NCBI GenBank assembly: GCA_000434555.1
Contig: FR880098.1
Coordinates: 1 to 21,011, forward strand
Direction: 5' to 3'
DNA length: 21,011 nt
Source: Clostridium sp. CAG:524
Lineage (GTDB): Bacteria; Bacillota_I; Bacilli_A; RF39; UBA660
This document shows, one piece after another, positions 1 to 6,465 of the stretch (the first letter of the stretch is position 1; each line of letters begins with the position of its first letter). The position numbers were made by a program, and so were the translations under genes. The notes beneath the pieces were generated by a model. The model was given only the letters and a program-made list of their open reading frames with translations, did no database searches and was not told the DNA's origin.

Positions 1-64
1 ATCGGAATCGAACCGACATCTTAGCCTTGGCAAGGCCACATTCTAACCGTTGAACTATACCTGC
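1..64 (-). tRNA. tRNA-Gly (anticodon GCC), 3' end cut by the window edge
   Basis: Read on the minus strand, this gives the acceptor 5' strand GCAGGTA, a D arm, an anticodon stem around the loop TTGCCAA (27-33) and a complete T arm with TTCGATT loop. The last seven acceptor bases lie beyond position 1. The anticodon GCC (29-31) makes it a glycine tRNA decoding GGC and GGU. A consensus promoter lies directly upstream, so it need not depend on readthrough from the phospholipase gene. Confidence 0.93.
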
Positions 65-76
65 ATTGCATAAAGT

Positions 77-105
77 ATTTTAACAATTTTTTTATACTTT
101 TGCAA
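77..105 (-). promoter_or_regulatory. Promoter of tRNA-Gly
   Basis: The minus strand carries TTGCAA at 100-105, a 17-base spacer and TAAAAT at 77-82. The predicted start is near position 70, about six bases before the tRNA 5' end. It lies wholly between the end of the phospholipase gene and the tRNA. Confidence 0.65.
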
Positions 106-109
106 TAGT

Positions 110-137
110 TTTTGAATAATTTCTATCTTATTCAAAA
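110..137 (-). terminator. Perfect 10-bp hairpin at the end of the phospholipase gene, no U-tract
   Basis: Arms 128-137 and 110-119 are perfect inverted repeats (TTTTGAATAA / TTATTCAAAA) with an 8-base loop. The 5' arm contains the TAA stop of the phospholipase gene. No T-run follows on the minus strand, so it is not a standard intrinsic terminator; it may protect the 3' end or weakly slow transcription ahead of the tRNA promoter. Confidence 0.4.
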
Positions 138-1189
138 TCAACTTTTATATTCTTTATAAAATCATAATAATAATTATCCCTTTTTTCTATCATTTTATAT
201 TTAAGTTTAGTAAGAAGATATGGGGTATTATATATTTTAAATCTTTCTATATTAAGTTCTATACATACTTTCTCTATTATTTTAATAATAAAATCTTTAT
301 TTGATCTAGGTACTATATTGTTATTATATTTCTTAATTATTCTTTTATACCATATTTTATCAAATAGATTATCATAATATTTATCACTGTAATGTTTAAA
401 ATAGTATTTTTTGCCATCTAAATTATCAAGATATTTTAATGTATCAAAATATCCTAGATTCATTCTATATGTTGATACTTCTTTAGTAAATACTAAAACT
501 GATCCTAAATTCTCTCTAGGTTTTATTTCATGTATTTTAACATTAGATTTTTTCTTATATTTTAACTTGTTTTGCCATGCTTTTATTACATATATTTCAT
601 CATATCCTGAATCAATTAATTCATTAACCGGACATCTATCATATACTCCACCATCTATATAGTATTTATTATCTATTATTTTTTCAAATTTAAATCCAGG
701 TAAATAAGCACTTGCCATAATATATTCTTGTACTTTTCCTTTTGGTATATCATCCTTATGTACCACTACCGGCTTTAAATCATTAATACTAAATGTTACT
801 ATTACAAAATCTATTTTAGATTTTCTAATCCTATCTTCTTTAATATATTTATTTAATAGCATTCTTATATTCTTAGTATCTATTCCAAAATTTTTAATTA
901 CTGACTTTATACTTTCTTTATTCTTTTGTATTTCTGACTTCTTAAATTTTAAATGAGAAATATTATTTAGAAATTTTCCATCAATACCAAATAGTTCACT
1001 ACTATCAGTACTTTCCCATAATTTATATAGACCTGTTAAATTTCTTTCAGCATAAAATGCAGCATTTATAGCACCTATTGATGTTCCGCTTACTCCATCA
1101 AAATATATTTTCTTTTTTTGAAGAGCTTTTATTGCGCCAGCTTCATAAGCGCCTTTAGCTCCACCACCCTCTAAAACTAATCCTCTCAT
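128..1189 (-). CDS. Patatin-like phospholipase (PNPLA family), 353 aa
   Basis: A patatin-fold lipid acyl hydrolase. The N-terminus has the oxyanion-hole motif EGGGAKGAYEAG (residues 7-18), then the nucleophile elbow GTSIG with Ser37. The partner aspartate lies in DGG (D179-G181), completing the Ser-Asp dyad. No signal peptide is visible, so a cytosolic or membrane-associated role on acyl lipids is expected; the substrate is not predictable. The C-terminal 150 residues are Lys/Tyr/Asn-rich and less conserved. Its ATG overlaps the stop of the upstream PAP2 phosphatase by 4 nt (ATGA), so the two are probably translationally coupled. A GAGG ribosome-binding site lies in the end of the PAP2 gene, about 10 nt before the start. 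Family assignment is firm; physiological role is not known. Confidence 0.93.
   Translation of the reverse strand: MRGLVLEGGGAKGAYEAGAIKALQKKKIYFDGVSGTSIGAINAAFYAERNLTGLYKLWESTDSSELFGIDGKFLNNISHLKFKKSEIQKNKESIKSVIKNFGIDTKNIRMLLNKYIKEDRIRKSKIDFVIVTFSINDLKPVVVHKDDIPKGKVQEYIMASAYLPGFKFEKIIDNKYYIDGGVYDRCPVNELIDSGYDEIYVIKAWQNKLKYKKKSNVKIHEIKPRENLGSVLVFTKEVSTYRMNLGYFDTLKYLDNLDGKKYYFKHYSDKYYDNLFDKIWYKRIIKKYNNNIVPRSNKDFIIKIIEKVCIELNIERFKIYNTPYLLTKLKYKMIEKRDNYYYDFIKNIKVDFE
825..833 (-). other. Placeholder check: in-frame coding sequence only, no signal
   Basis: Interior of the phospholipase gene; nothing beyond coding sequence is supported here. The similarly numbered promoter of the PAP2 gene lies at 1825-1833 and has its own entry. 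Confidence 0.05.
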
Positions 1190-1818
1190 TTTAATTTATC
1201 CTCAAAATTTTTATCAATAATATTTATACACATTAATGTACAAGGTATCGCTAATATAAGTCCACCCATGACATCTGAAAAGAAATGCACACCTAAATAT
1301 ACTCTAGAAAAACCTATTAATACAGCTAATATTGTAAATGACATAAAAAATATAATTCTATTAAATGTATTAGTATTCTTAGTAACTAAATGCCATAATA
1401 TCATATAAAACACTATAGAAGTTAAAGTATGGCCACTTGGAAAACTATAACTTTTAGGTATTTCGATTAATGCATTCAAAGGTCTTGGTCTTCTTACTAT
1501 AAGTTTTGAAACTAAAACTATTAATCCTGACACACTATAACTTCCAGCAAGTAATCCAAAGTACCATTTATTTTTTATAAATATTAAAATACACACGATT
1601 ATTAGAGATGGTATGTACCAATCACCAAAATTTGTTAAAAAGCTAAAAACTTCTGTTAATCTTTTGTCAACATGATTACCCATAAACTCTATAACACTAT
1701 AATCAAAATTAACAACCTTATTATATAAACTAGTATTTTTAACAATCAAAAAAGTTATAATAAGAAGTATTATAATTATTATGTATATATAATTTTCTTT
1801 TAATATTTTCTTTATCAT
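1186..1818 (-). CDS. PAP2-family membrane phosphatase, 210 aa
   Basis: An integral membrane phosphatase of the PAP2/haloperoxidase superfamily, whose members dephosphorylate lipid phosphates such as undecaprenyl diphosphate, phosphatidate or phosphatidylglycerophosphate. All three signature motifs are present: KxxxxxxRP (K105, R112-P113), PSGH (127-130) and SRxxxxxHxxxD (S171, R172, H178, D182). Hydrophobic segments at about 10-27, 69-82, 86-104, 132-147, 156-170 and 183-200 fit the usual six-helix topology. It is followed by the phospholipase gene with a 4-nt overlap, suggesting joint work on membrane lipids. It lies 50 nt after upp with no terminator between. No Shine-Dalgarno precedes the ATG; instead an extended -10 box sits at exactly leaderless spacing. 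Which lipid phosphate it uses cannot be told. Confidence 0.92.
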   Translation of the reverse strand: MIKKILKENYIYIIIIILLIITFLIVKNTSLYNKVVNFDYSVIEFMGNHVDKRLTEVFSFLTNFGDWYIPSLIIVCILIFIKNKWYFGLLAGSYSVSGLIVLVSKLIVRRPRPLNALIEIPKSYSFPSGHTLTSIVFYMILWHLVTKNTNTFNRIIFFMSFTILAVLIGFSRVYLGVHFFSDVMGGLILAIPCTLMCINIIDKNFEDKLK

Positions 1819-1824
1819 AACTTA

Positions 1825-1833
1825 ATTATATCA
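1825..1833 (-). promoter_or_regulatory. Extended -10 box, predicted leaderless start of the PAP2 gene
   Basis: TGATATAAT on the minus strand, with TATAAT at 1825-1830. Standard spacing puts +1 at 1818, the A of the start codon. No convincing -35 and no Shine-Dalgarno are visible. Confidence 0.5.
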
Positions 1834-1868
1834 TTTTATTTATTTTTTTAAATATGTTTTTGTATTAT

Positions 1869-2495
1869 TTACTTTGTACCGTAAACTCTATCACCAGCAT
1901 CTCCAAGTCCAGGTAAGATATATCCTTTATTATTTAAGCGTCTATCTTTACATGCACAATAGATTTGTACATCCGTGTGTGCTTGTTTTAGATTTTCTAT
2001 TCCTTCAGGAGAAGCTATAATACATAAGAATTTTATTTTTTTAACTCCATCTTTCTTTAATCTATTTATTGTCGCAATCGCACTTCCCCCTGTTGCTAGC
2101 ATTGGATCTAGAACAAATACTTCTCTATTTTCTATTTTATCTGGCATTTTATAGTAATATTCTACTGGTTCTAATGTTTCTTCATTTCTATATAATCCAA
2201 TATGTCCTATTTTAGCATTAGGTATTACTTTTATTATTCCATCCACCATACTCATGCCAGCTCTTAATATAGGTACAAACGCATATTTATCTTCATTTAA
2301 ACTTTCTGTTTCATATTTTTCAAGTGGTGTTTCAATTATTGTTTTTTCTAAAACTGCATCTTTAGTTGCTTCATAACATAATAATGTAGATATTTCACTT
2401 ATTATTTCTCTAAATTCTTTTGTTCCTGTATTTTTATTTCTTAAAATTGATAATTTATGTGTTACAAGTGGATGATTTAATATAATTTCTTTCAT
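1869..2495 (-). CDS. upp: Uracil phosphoribosyltransferase
   Basis: Cytosolic salvage enzyme converting uracil and PRPP to UMP and pyrophosphate. Its 208 aa are the normal length for the family. The PRPP-binding loop VLDPMLATGGSA is at about 128-139 and the C-terminal uracil-binding block GYILPGLGDAGDR at 191-203; the N-terminal HPLVTHKLSILR stretch is also typical. A strong ribosome-binding site (AAAGGAGAG) lies in the last codons of uraA, and the upp ATG directly abuts the uraA stop codon. Permease and enzyme are therefore one salvage unit: import, then capture as UMP. Regulation is expected from the uraA leader attenuator upstream. No terminator is visible after it, so transcripts may continue into the PAP2 gene. 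Confidence 0.97.
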   Translation of the reverse strand: MKEIILNHPLVTHKLSILRNKNTGTKEFREIISEISTLLCYEATKDAVLEKTIIETPLEKYETESLNEDKYAFVPILRAGMSMVDGIIKVIPNAKIGHIGLYRNEETLEPVEYYYKMPDKIENREVFVLDPMLATGGSAIATINRLKKDGVKKIKFLCIIASPEGIENLKQAHTDVQIYCACKDRRLNNKGYILPGLGDAGDRVYGTK

Positions 2496-3773
2496 TTATT
2501 TTCTCTCCTTTATAAATAGATTTAATAATATTCCAACAAGCGCAGCAAGACTCATTCCTGATATTGATACTGATATATTTTTAGTTATTATTGATATTGC
2601 TGCCCCTCCAAGTCCTAAAACTAACATTGATGATGCGACTATTACATTCTTTGTATTCTCAAAATCTACTTTGTTTTGAATTAATATTTTAAGTCCATTT
2701 ACTGATATAAATCCATAAAGTAATATTGATACTCCACCTAAAACTGGACTAGGTATTGATGATATAATAGCTGTCAATTGTCCTAGAAATCCAAATATAA
2801 TCGCAATGATTGCTGCAAGCCCTATTACCCACACAGACGCTGTTTTAGTCATACCTACAACAGATGTATTTTCTCCATAAGTAGTATTTGCTGGTCCTCC
2901 AATTAATCCAGCTGTAAATGTTGCTATTCCATCTCCAAGTAATGTATTATCAAGACCAGGATTTATTATTAAATCTTTCCCTATTATTTCACTTAGTACT
3001 TTATGATCCCCTATATGCTCTGATATTGTAACTAATGCTATAGGTGCTATTGTAAGCAATGCTGAAAAATTTAATTTATAATGAACAAATGGTATATAAA
3101 AATTAGGTACCGCTATAAAACTTGTTTCAAAAACTTCTTTTAGATTTACCATTCCAAGTATTATAGATGAAATATATCCTGCGACCATACCAAGTAAAAA
3201 TGGTATTACTTTTAAAAATCCTTTTCCTCTAACTGCAAGTATTCCTGTTGTTAAAAATGATATAAGTGCAACAACTATATTTTTCCATGAAATTTTTTCT
3301 AGGTTAAGACCTATTTCTTCTATAGCAGTTGGTGCGAGTGAAAGTCCTATTATCATAATCATAGGTCCTACTACAATTGGTGGAAGTAATTTATTAATCC
3401 ATTTTTTACCTATTGCTTTAATTATTAATGCTACTAAAACATATACGAGCCCTACTGCCATTATTCCTGTAAAAACACTTTCTTTTCCACTTTTAACAAA
3501 AGCTACAATCATTGGTGTAATAAATGCAAATGAACTTCCTAAATAAACTGGTGATTTACCTTTAGTACATACAATATAAATTAATGTACCTATTCCTGAA
3601 CTAATTAAAGCAACTGGTATAGATAAAACTTCACTTCCAACTGCCTTATTCACAAGTATTGGAACTAATATTGTTGCCCCAAACATCGCAAATACATGTT
3701 GTAACGATAATAATAACCATTTTAATAATGGTGGTTTGTCATTAACATCAAGTAACATTTTACTGTTTTTCAT
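2496..3773 (-). CDS. uraA: Uracil permease (NCS2 family)
   Basis: Nucleobase:proton symporter of the plasma membrane, 425 aa, with the usual run of hydrophobic helices from about residue 15 to the C-terminus. NCS2 signatures are visible: QHVFAMFGATILVP near the N-terminus (25-38), the SEHIGDH segment (251-257) with the substrate-site glutamate E252, and NTTYGENTSVVG (297-308) with E301. The first corresponds to the uracil-binding Glu/His helix of E. coli UraA, though the following His is one position displaced. It is followed without a gap by upp, which fits uracil rather than xanthine as substrate. The start codon has a strong GGAGG site. Expression is probably gated by the leader ORF and terminator at 3806-3930. 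The symbol pyrP is used for the same protein in Bacillus. Confidence 0.95.
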   Translation of the reverse strand: MKNSKMLLDVNDKPPLLKWLLLSLQHVFAMFGATILVPILVNKAVGSEVLSIPVALISSGIGTLIYIVCTKGKSPVYLGSSFAFITPMIVAFVKSGKESVFTGIMAVGLVYVLVALIIKAIGKKWINKLLPPIVVGPMIMIIGLSLAPTAIEEIGLNLEKISWKNIVVALISFLTTGILAVRGKGFLKVIPFLLGMVAGYISSIILGMVNLKEVFETSFIAVPNFYIPFVHYKLNFSALLTIAPIALVTISEHIGDHKVLSEIIGKDLIINPGLDNTLLGDGIATFTAGLIGGPANTTYGENTSVVGMTKTASVWVIGLAAIIAIIFGFLGQLTAIISSIPSPVLGGVSILLYGFISVNGLKILIQNKVDFENTKNVIVASSMLVLGLGGAAISIITKNISVSISGMSLAALVGILLNLFIKERK

Positions 3774-3805
3774 ATATTCCTCCTTCTAAAACAATAATTT
3801 AGGTC

Positions 3806-3836
3806 AAAAAAAATCTCATTGAATAAATCAATGAGA
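3806..3836 (-). terminator. Intrinsic terminator in the uraA leader (attenuator)
   Basis: On the minus strand a perfect 9-bp stem (TCTCATTGA / TCAATGAGA, arms 3828-3836 and 3814-3822) with a 5-base loop is followed by eight T (3813-3806). It lies 32 nt before the uraA start and downstream of a promoter, so it can control entry into uraA-upp. It may also stop readthrough from spoIIQ. The UGA of the leader ORF (3828-3830) is the last codon of its 5' arm. Confidence 0.85.
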
Positions 3837-3917
3837 ATTTAAAAAAGAATTAAAATCAATAATATTAGTACATTTCTTCTTAAAAATAACTAATTTTCTT
3901 AACTTCAATTCTCCCAT
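3828..3917 (-). CDS. Candidate uraA leader peptide (29 aa)
   Basis: A short open frame between the leader promoter and the uraA attenuator. It starts with ATG at 3915-3917, eight bases after AGAGG (3926-3930), and ends with UGA inside the 5' arm of the terminator. The peptide begins MGELKLRKLV and ends FNSFLNSH; it is basic in its first half, with no membrane segment. It shows no codon run for one amino acid, as an amino-acid attenuator would. Instead codons 19-28 are U-rich, including a run of six U just before the hairpin. A ribosome at its stop would cover the 5' arm and block terminator folding. I infer a regulatory ORF like E. coli pyrL; whether it is translated is not shown by sequence. 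Confidence 0.6.
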   Translation of the reverse strand: MGELKLRKLVIFKKKCTNIIDFNSFLNSH

Positions 3918-3935
3918 ATTCTTAACCTCTAATAA

Positions 3936-3964
3936 ATAGTAACATATATATTTTTGAAATGCAA
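3936..3964 (-). promoter_or_regulatory. Promoter of the uraA-upp leader transcript
   Basis: TTGCAT (3959-3964), a 17-base spacer and TACTAT (3936-3941) with an extended -10 TG. The predicted start is near 3929-3931, at the leader ORF's AGAGG site, leaving a 5' UTR of only about a dozen bases. Confidence 0.65.
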
Positions 3965-3980
3965 CCACTTTTAAAATATA

Positions 3981-4613
3981 TTATTTCAAATCACTAACAG
4001 ACATTGTATATAAGTTTTCAGGATCAATTGCATTATCTTTATAATACACTTCAAAGTGTAATAATGATTTTACTTTAGTATCAACTTTATAAGTATCACT
4101 AGAAGCAAATATTTCACCCTGACTTATTTTATATCCAACATTAACAAGAACATTTTTCACATTTGAATAAATTGATTTTAAATTATCATTATGCTTAATT
4201 GTTACTACTTTACCATATATAGCATTATCTTCAATACTAATTACTTCTCCATCTAATATTGATACTACATCAAATTCTTCATCATTACTATAATCTACTC
4301 CATTATTTTGCATATAAGTATTTTCATAATATATTAATGAATCAAGTTGTTTTTTTGTATCTCCTTCAAAATCATAAAAATAGGAATGTACTTTTACTTT
4401 ATCATTAGTATATGGTTTAATTATCATATTATTTTCATTTTTAGAAACAGGTATTGTATCTTTAATAAACACTTTATCTAACGTATAATCATAATTTTTA
4501 CGTTCATTTAAGAAATTTTTAACTCCCGATACTACAAGTAAACAGCTTACAACCATTACACCAATTACACCTACATATATAGATGGAATAATTATTTTAG
4601 AATATTTTTTCAT
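3981..4613 (-). CDS. spoIIQ: SpoIIQ-like stage II sporulation protein, degenerate M23 peptidase domain
   Basis: Probable forespore membrane protein that in Bacillus and Clostridium pairs with SpoIIIAH to form the channel between forespore and mother cell. One N-terminal membrane anchor (about 8-32) is followed by a linker and a LytM/M23 domain (about 95-200). The zinc-peptidase residues are mostly gone: the HxGxD motif reads NNGVD (N103, D107 kept), the catalytic YxH reads YSN (N151), and HLHFE reads LLHFE (L184, H186 kept). It is therefore unlikely to cleave peptidoglycan, as reported for Bacillus SpoIIQ. The call rests on this domain plan plus position 34 nt after spoIID, a conserved neighbour. 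Its ribosome-binding site is partly inside a hairpin. It could be another degenerate M23 protein, but context favours SpoIIQ. Confidence 0.85.
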   Translation of the reverse strand: MKKYSKIIIPSIYVGVIGVMVVSCLLVVSGVKNFLNERKNYDYTLDKVFIKDTIPVSKNENNMIIKPYTNDKVKVHSYFYDFEGDTKKQLDSLIYYENTYMQNNGVDYSNDEEFDVVSILDGEVISIEDNAIYGKVVTIKHNDNLKSIYSNVKNVLVNVGYKISQGEIFASSDTYKVDTKVKSLLHFEVYYKDNAIDPENLYTMSVSDLK

Positions 4614-4615
4614 AT

Positions 4616-4640
4616 TTCACTCTCCTAATAATAGAGTGAA
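4616..4640 (-). promoter_or_regulatory. Hairpin enclosing the spoIIQ ribosome-binding site
   Basis: Perfect 8-bp inverted repeat TTCACTCT (4633-4640) / AGAGTGAA (4616-4623) with a 9-base loop, in the 34-nt gap after spoIID. The AGGAG site (4622-4626) has its first bases in the loop and its last two in the 3' arm; the ATG is 8 nt further on. Folding should reduce initiation at spoIIQ. Confidence 0.55.
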
Positions 4641-4647
4641 CATATTT

Positions 4648-5586
4648 CTATATTTTATTCACAATTTTAACGCCTTTATAATAATGTTTTAATATGTCAT
4701 CATACTTATAACCATCTTGTGCCATATAATTAGCTCCGTATTGACTCATACCAACACCATGACCATAACCAACTGTATGTATATATACATAATCATTATC
4801 ATATTTAATTTCAATATCAGTTGATTTTAAATTAAGTAGACTTCTAAACTTAGTACCTTTATAATTTTTATTATTTATTTTAATATTATTTATTCTATTA
4901 GTATTACTTCTATCAATTTTAATATTATTTATCTTATTATCATTAATATTTAATTTCTTCAAAAAATCGGATACCTTCATTTTAATATTCTTTTCATTGC
5001 TATTATTTCTTTTATCCCAAGAAGAATCTACACTCACAAGATAATCTAATTTTTGACTAAATACATTTTCTACATTCTCTGTTTTACCATTTGATATTGA
5101 AAAATAAAAAGCAATTATAGTTTTATCATTATAAGTCATATATTCACCTTTAGTATCATTAACTGCATTATTAATCTTATTATAATATTTATCAAAATTA
5201 TTTTTCCATTTTTCTTTCATTGCACTTTCATCTATATAACACTGATCATCAGTAGTAGTTTTAAGTGTTTTATTCCTCTCACTCTTATATAATGCATATG
5301 TTCTAGCTGCAACAGACATTGCTTTTAAAGCTTCAATATCAAAAGAAGCAGGCATTTCACAAGATACAACACCTACAATATAATCTTCAAGTGACAAATC
5401 TGTCTTCTTATTATTAACTAAAGCACTAACATAAATAGTATTATCTTTAGAGTTTTTACTATCATTAACATTATCTTTATCAACAATATCATTTTCAAAT
5501 GCATTATCACCAACTATAACTTTATCTTTATAACTATATATCAAAATAACAAACATGATAAAAAATACTATGAATTTCTTTTTCAT
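4648..5586 (-). CDS. spoIID: Stage II sporulation protein D, peptidoglycan lytic transglycosylase
   Basis: Membrane-anchored cell-wall hydrolase of the mother cell; with SpoIIM and SpoIIP it removes septal peptidoglycan and drives engulfment. A single N-terminal hydrophobic anchor (about 4-18) precedes an Asn/Asp/Lys-rich linker. The SpoIID core begins at DYIVGVVSCEMPASF, with E77 in the place of the catalytic glutamate, followed by EALKAMSVAARTYAL. The C-terminal signature GYGHGVGMSQYGA is at 273-285. The 312 aa are near the usual size. An Asn/Ile/Lys-rich stretch at about 212-243 with repeated NNIKI is low complexity. No Shine-Dalgarno precedes the ATG. A sigma-E-like promoter lies immediately upstream, fitting mother-cell expression. 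spoIIQ follows after 34 nt. Confidence 0.95.
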   Translation of the reverse strand: MKKKFIVFFIMFVILIYSYKDKVIVGDNAFENDIVDKDNVNDSKNSKDNTIYVSALVNNKKTDLSLEDYIVGVVSCEMPASFDIEALKAMSVAARTYALYKSERNKTLKTTTDDQCYIDESAMKEKWKNNFDKYYNKINNAVNDTKGEYMTYNDKTIIAFYFSISNGKTENVENVFSQKLDYLVSVDSSWDKRNNSNEKNIKMKVSDFLKKLNINDNKINNIKIDRSNTNRINNIKINNKNYKGTKFRSLLNLKSTDIEIKYDNDYVYIHTVGYGHGVGMSQYGANYMAQDGYKYDDILKHYYKGVKIVNKI

Positions 5587-5591
5587 AGTAT

Positions 5592-5620
5592 ATTATATGA
5601 TTATAATTGATTTAATATTC
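5592..5620 (-). promoter_or_regulatory. Sigma-E-type promoter of spoIID
   Basis: GAATATT (5614-5620), a 14-base spacer and CATATAAT (5592-5599), close to the Bacillus sigma-E boxes (-35 like GHATATT, -10 like CATACANT; one mismatch). The -35 lies inside the 3' end of the SHOCT-protein gene. The predicted start falls at or within a base of the spoIID ATG. Confidence 0.55.
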
Positions 5621-6026
5621 TTTCTTTTTCTTTTTCATATTCTTCTTTAGTAAGAATCTTTTCATCATATAGTTTTTTTACTTTTTCTAATTCTTCATAT
5701 TTAGCATTGTTATTAGTGTTCATATTACTTTGATAATTCATATTATCACCAGTAATTCCTTTTTCATATTTACCAATACTATCAATATAAAATATTAAAA
5801 GTAAAATACCACTTATTTGACAAAAGAATAAAAATACAATTGTCCAGATAAGTATTTTATCTTTATTAGCTATTATTTGTTCATCAGTATAATCTGCATA
5901 TTCTTTCATTTTAGCTCCACCAATTATTAGTGGAACTCCAACTATTGCTCCAACAAGTGTTAAACATGCAAGTATTCCAAATACAATAGCAATAATACCT
6001 GATATTTTTAATAAACTTTTATCCAT
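5601..6026 (-). CDS. Small membrane protein with C-terminal SHOCT domain, 141 aa
   Basis: Two hydrophobic regions (about 5-38 and 59-83) are followed by an Asn-rich linker (about 95-108) and a C-terminal block, LEKVKKLYDEKILTKEEYEKEKERIL, shown here in part as KKLYDEKILTKEEYEKEK (about 117-134). That block matches the SHOCT domain, a short helical module common at the ends of Firmicute membrane proteins and thought to mediate oligomerisation or protein contacts. No catalytic motif is visible and no function can be given. It starts 1 nt after the rpiB stop with an AGAGG site, so it is co-transcribed with rpiB. Its last codons carry the -35 of the spoIID promoter. Confidence 0.8.
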   Translation of the reverse strand: MDKSLLKISGIIAIVFGILACLTLVGAIVGVPLIIGGAKMKEYADYTDEQIIANKDKILIWTIVFLFFCQISGILLLIFYIDSIGKYEKGITGDNMNYQSNMNTNNNAKYEELEKVKKLYDEKILTKEEYEKEKERILNQL

Positions 6027-6027
6027 A

Positions 6028-6462
6028 TTACATCCTCTCTATATCCATAATTTTATTAACACGTCTAATGTGTCTTTCTTCTTTTGATTCTTTTGTATTA
6101 ATAAAAGTATCAACAACACTAAACACATTTTCTATATTTTCACCAATAGCCATTATATTAGCCATATTATGTTCACGAGATAATTTTGCTTCATCACTAT
6201 TAACAACTCTAGCACATCTTATACCATTTATTTTATTAGCTGCAATACTCATACCAATACCAGTACCACAAATAAGAATTCCAAGATCTACTTCCTTATT
6301 GTTAATCGCATTACCAAGTTTTAATGCATAATCAACATAATCACAACTTTCCTCACTATTAGTTCCATAATCTACACATAAAATGTCTTTTTCATGTAGA
6401 TAATTCATTATTTTTTTCTTTAGATTTACGCCTCTATGATCATTAGCAATGCCTATTTTCAT
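6028..6462 (-). CDS. rpiB: Ribose-5-phosphate isomerase B
   Basis: Cytosolic RpiB/LacAB-family sugar-phosphate isomerase interconverting ribose 5-phosphate and ribulose 5-phosphate in the non-oxidative pentose phosphate pathway. Key family features are in place: NDHRG near the N-terminus (D8, H9), the ICGTGIGMSIAANK loop with catalytic Cys65, and SREHNMAN with His98. The length of 144 aa is normal. A single RpiB domain fits RpiB better than the LacA/LacB pair, since no second subunit is adjacent. The start has an AAGGATG site overlapping the end of the RDD gene, only 3 nt away, so this is an internal gene of the operon running from the iPGM-like gene to the SHOCT gene. Confidence 0.94.
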   Translation of the reverse strand: MKIGIANDHRGVNLKKKIMNYLHEKDILCVDYGTNSEESCDYVDYALKLGNAINNKEVDLGILICGTGIGMSIAANKINGIRCARVVNSDEAKLSREHNMANIMAIGENIENVFSVVDTFINTKESKEERHIRRVNKIMDIERM

Positions 6463-6465
6463 AAA

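Noticed and set aside
825..833. Promoter-like box at 825-833
   Set aside because: The low-confidence entry given at these positions in the feature list should be ignored: the real extended -10 is at 1825-1833, and 825-833 is ordinary coding sequence of the phospholipase gene.
3806..3964. PyrR-binding attenuator as explanation for the uraA leader
   Set aside because: The GAGAGG-type loop within a conserved PyrR stem is not present; AGAGG here lies at the predicted transcript 5' end and is not flanked by pairing sequence. The known uracil-related RNA elements I can recall do not match either.
3969..3991. Terminator of spoIIQ just after its stop codon
   Set aside because: Only a long-loop TTTGAAAT/ATTTCAAA repeat without a T-tract is visible; the attenuator further on is the first real terminator.
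4860..4950. DNA repeat array (ATTATTTAT-like units)
   Set aside because: It is the coding sequence for the Asn/Ile/Lys-rich linker of SpoIID with imperfect NNIKI repeats, not an independent element.
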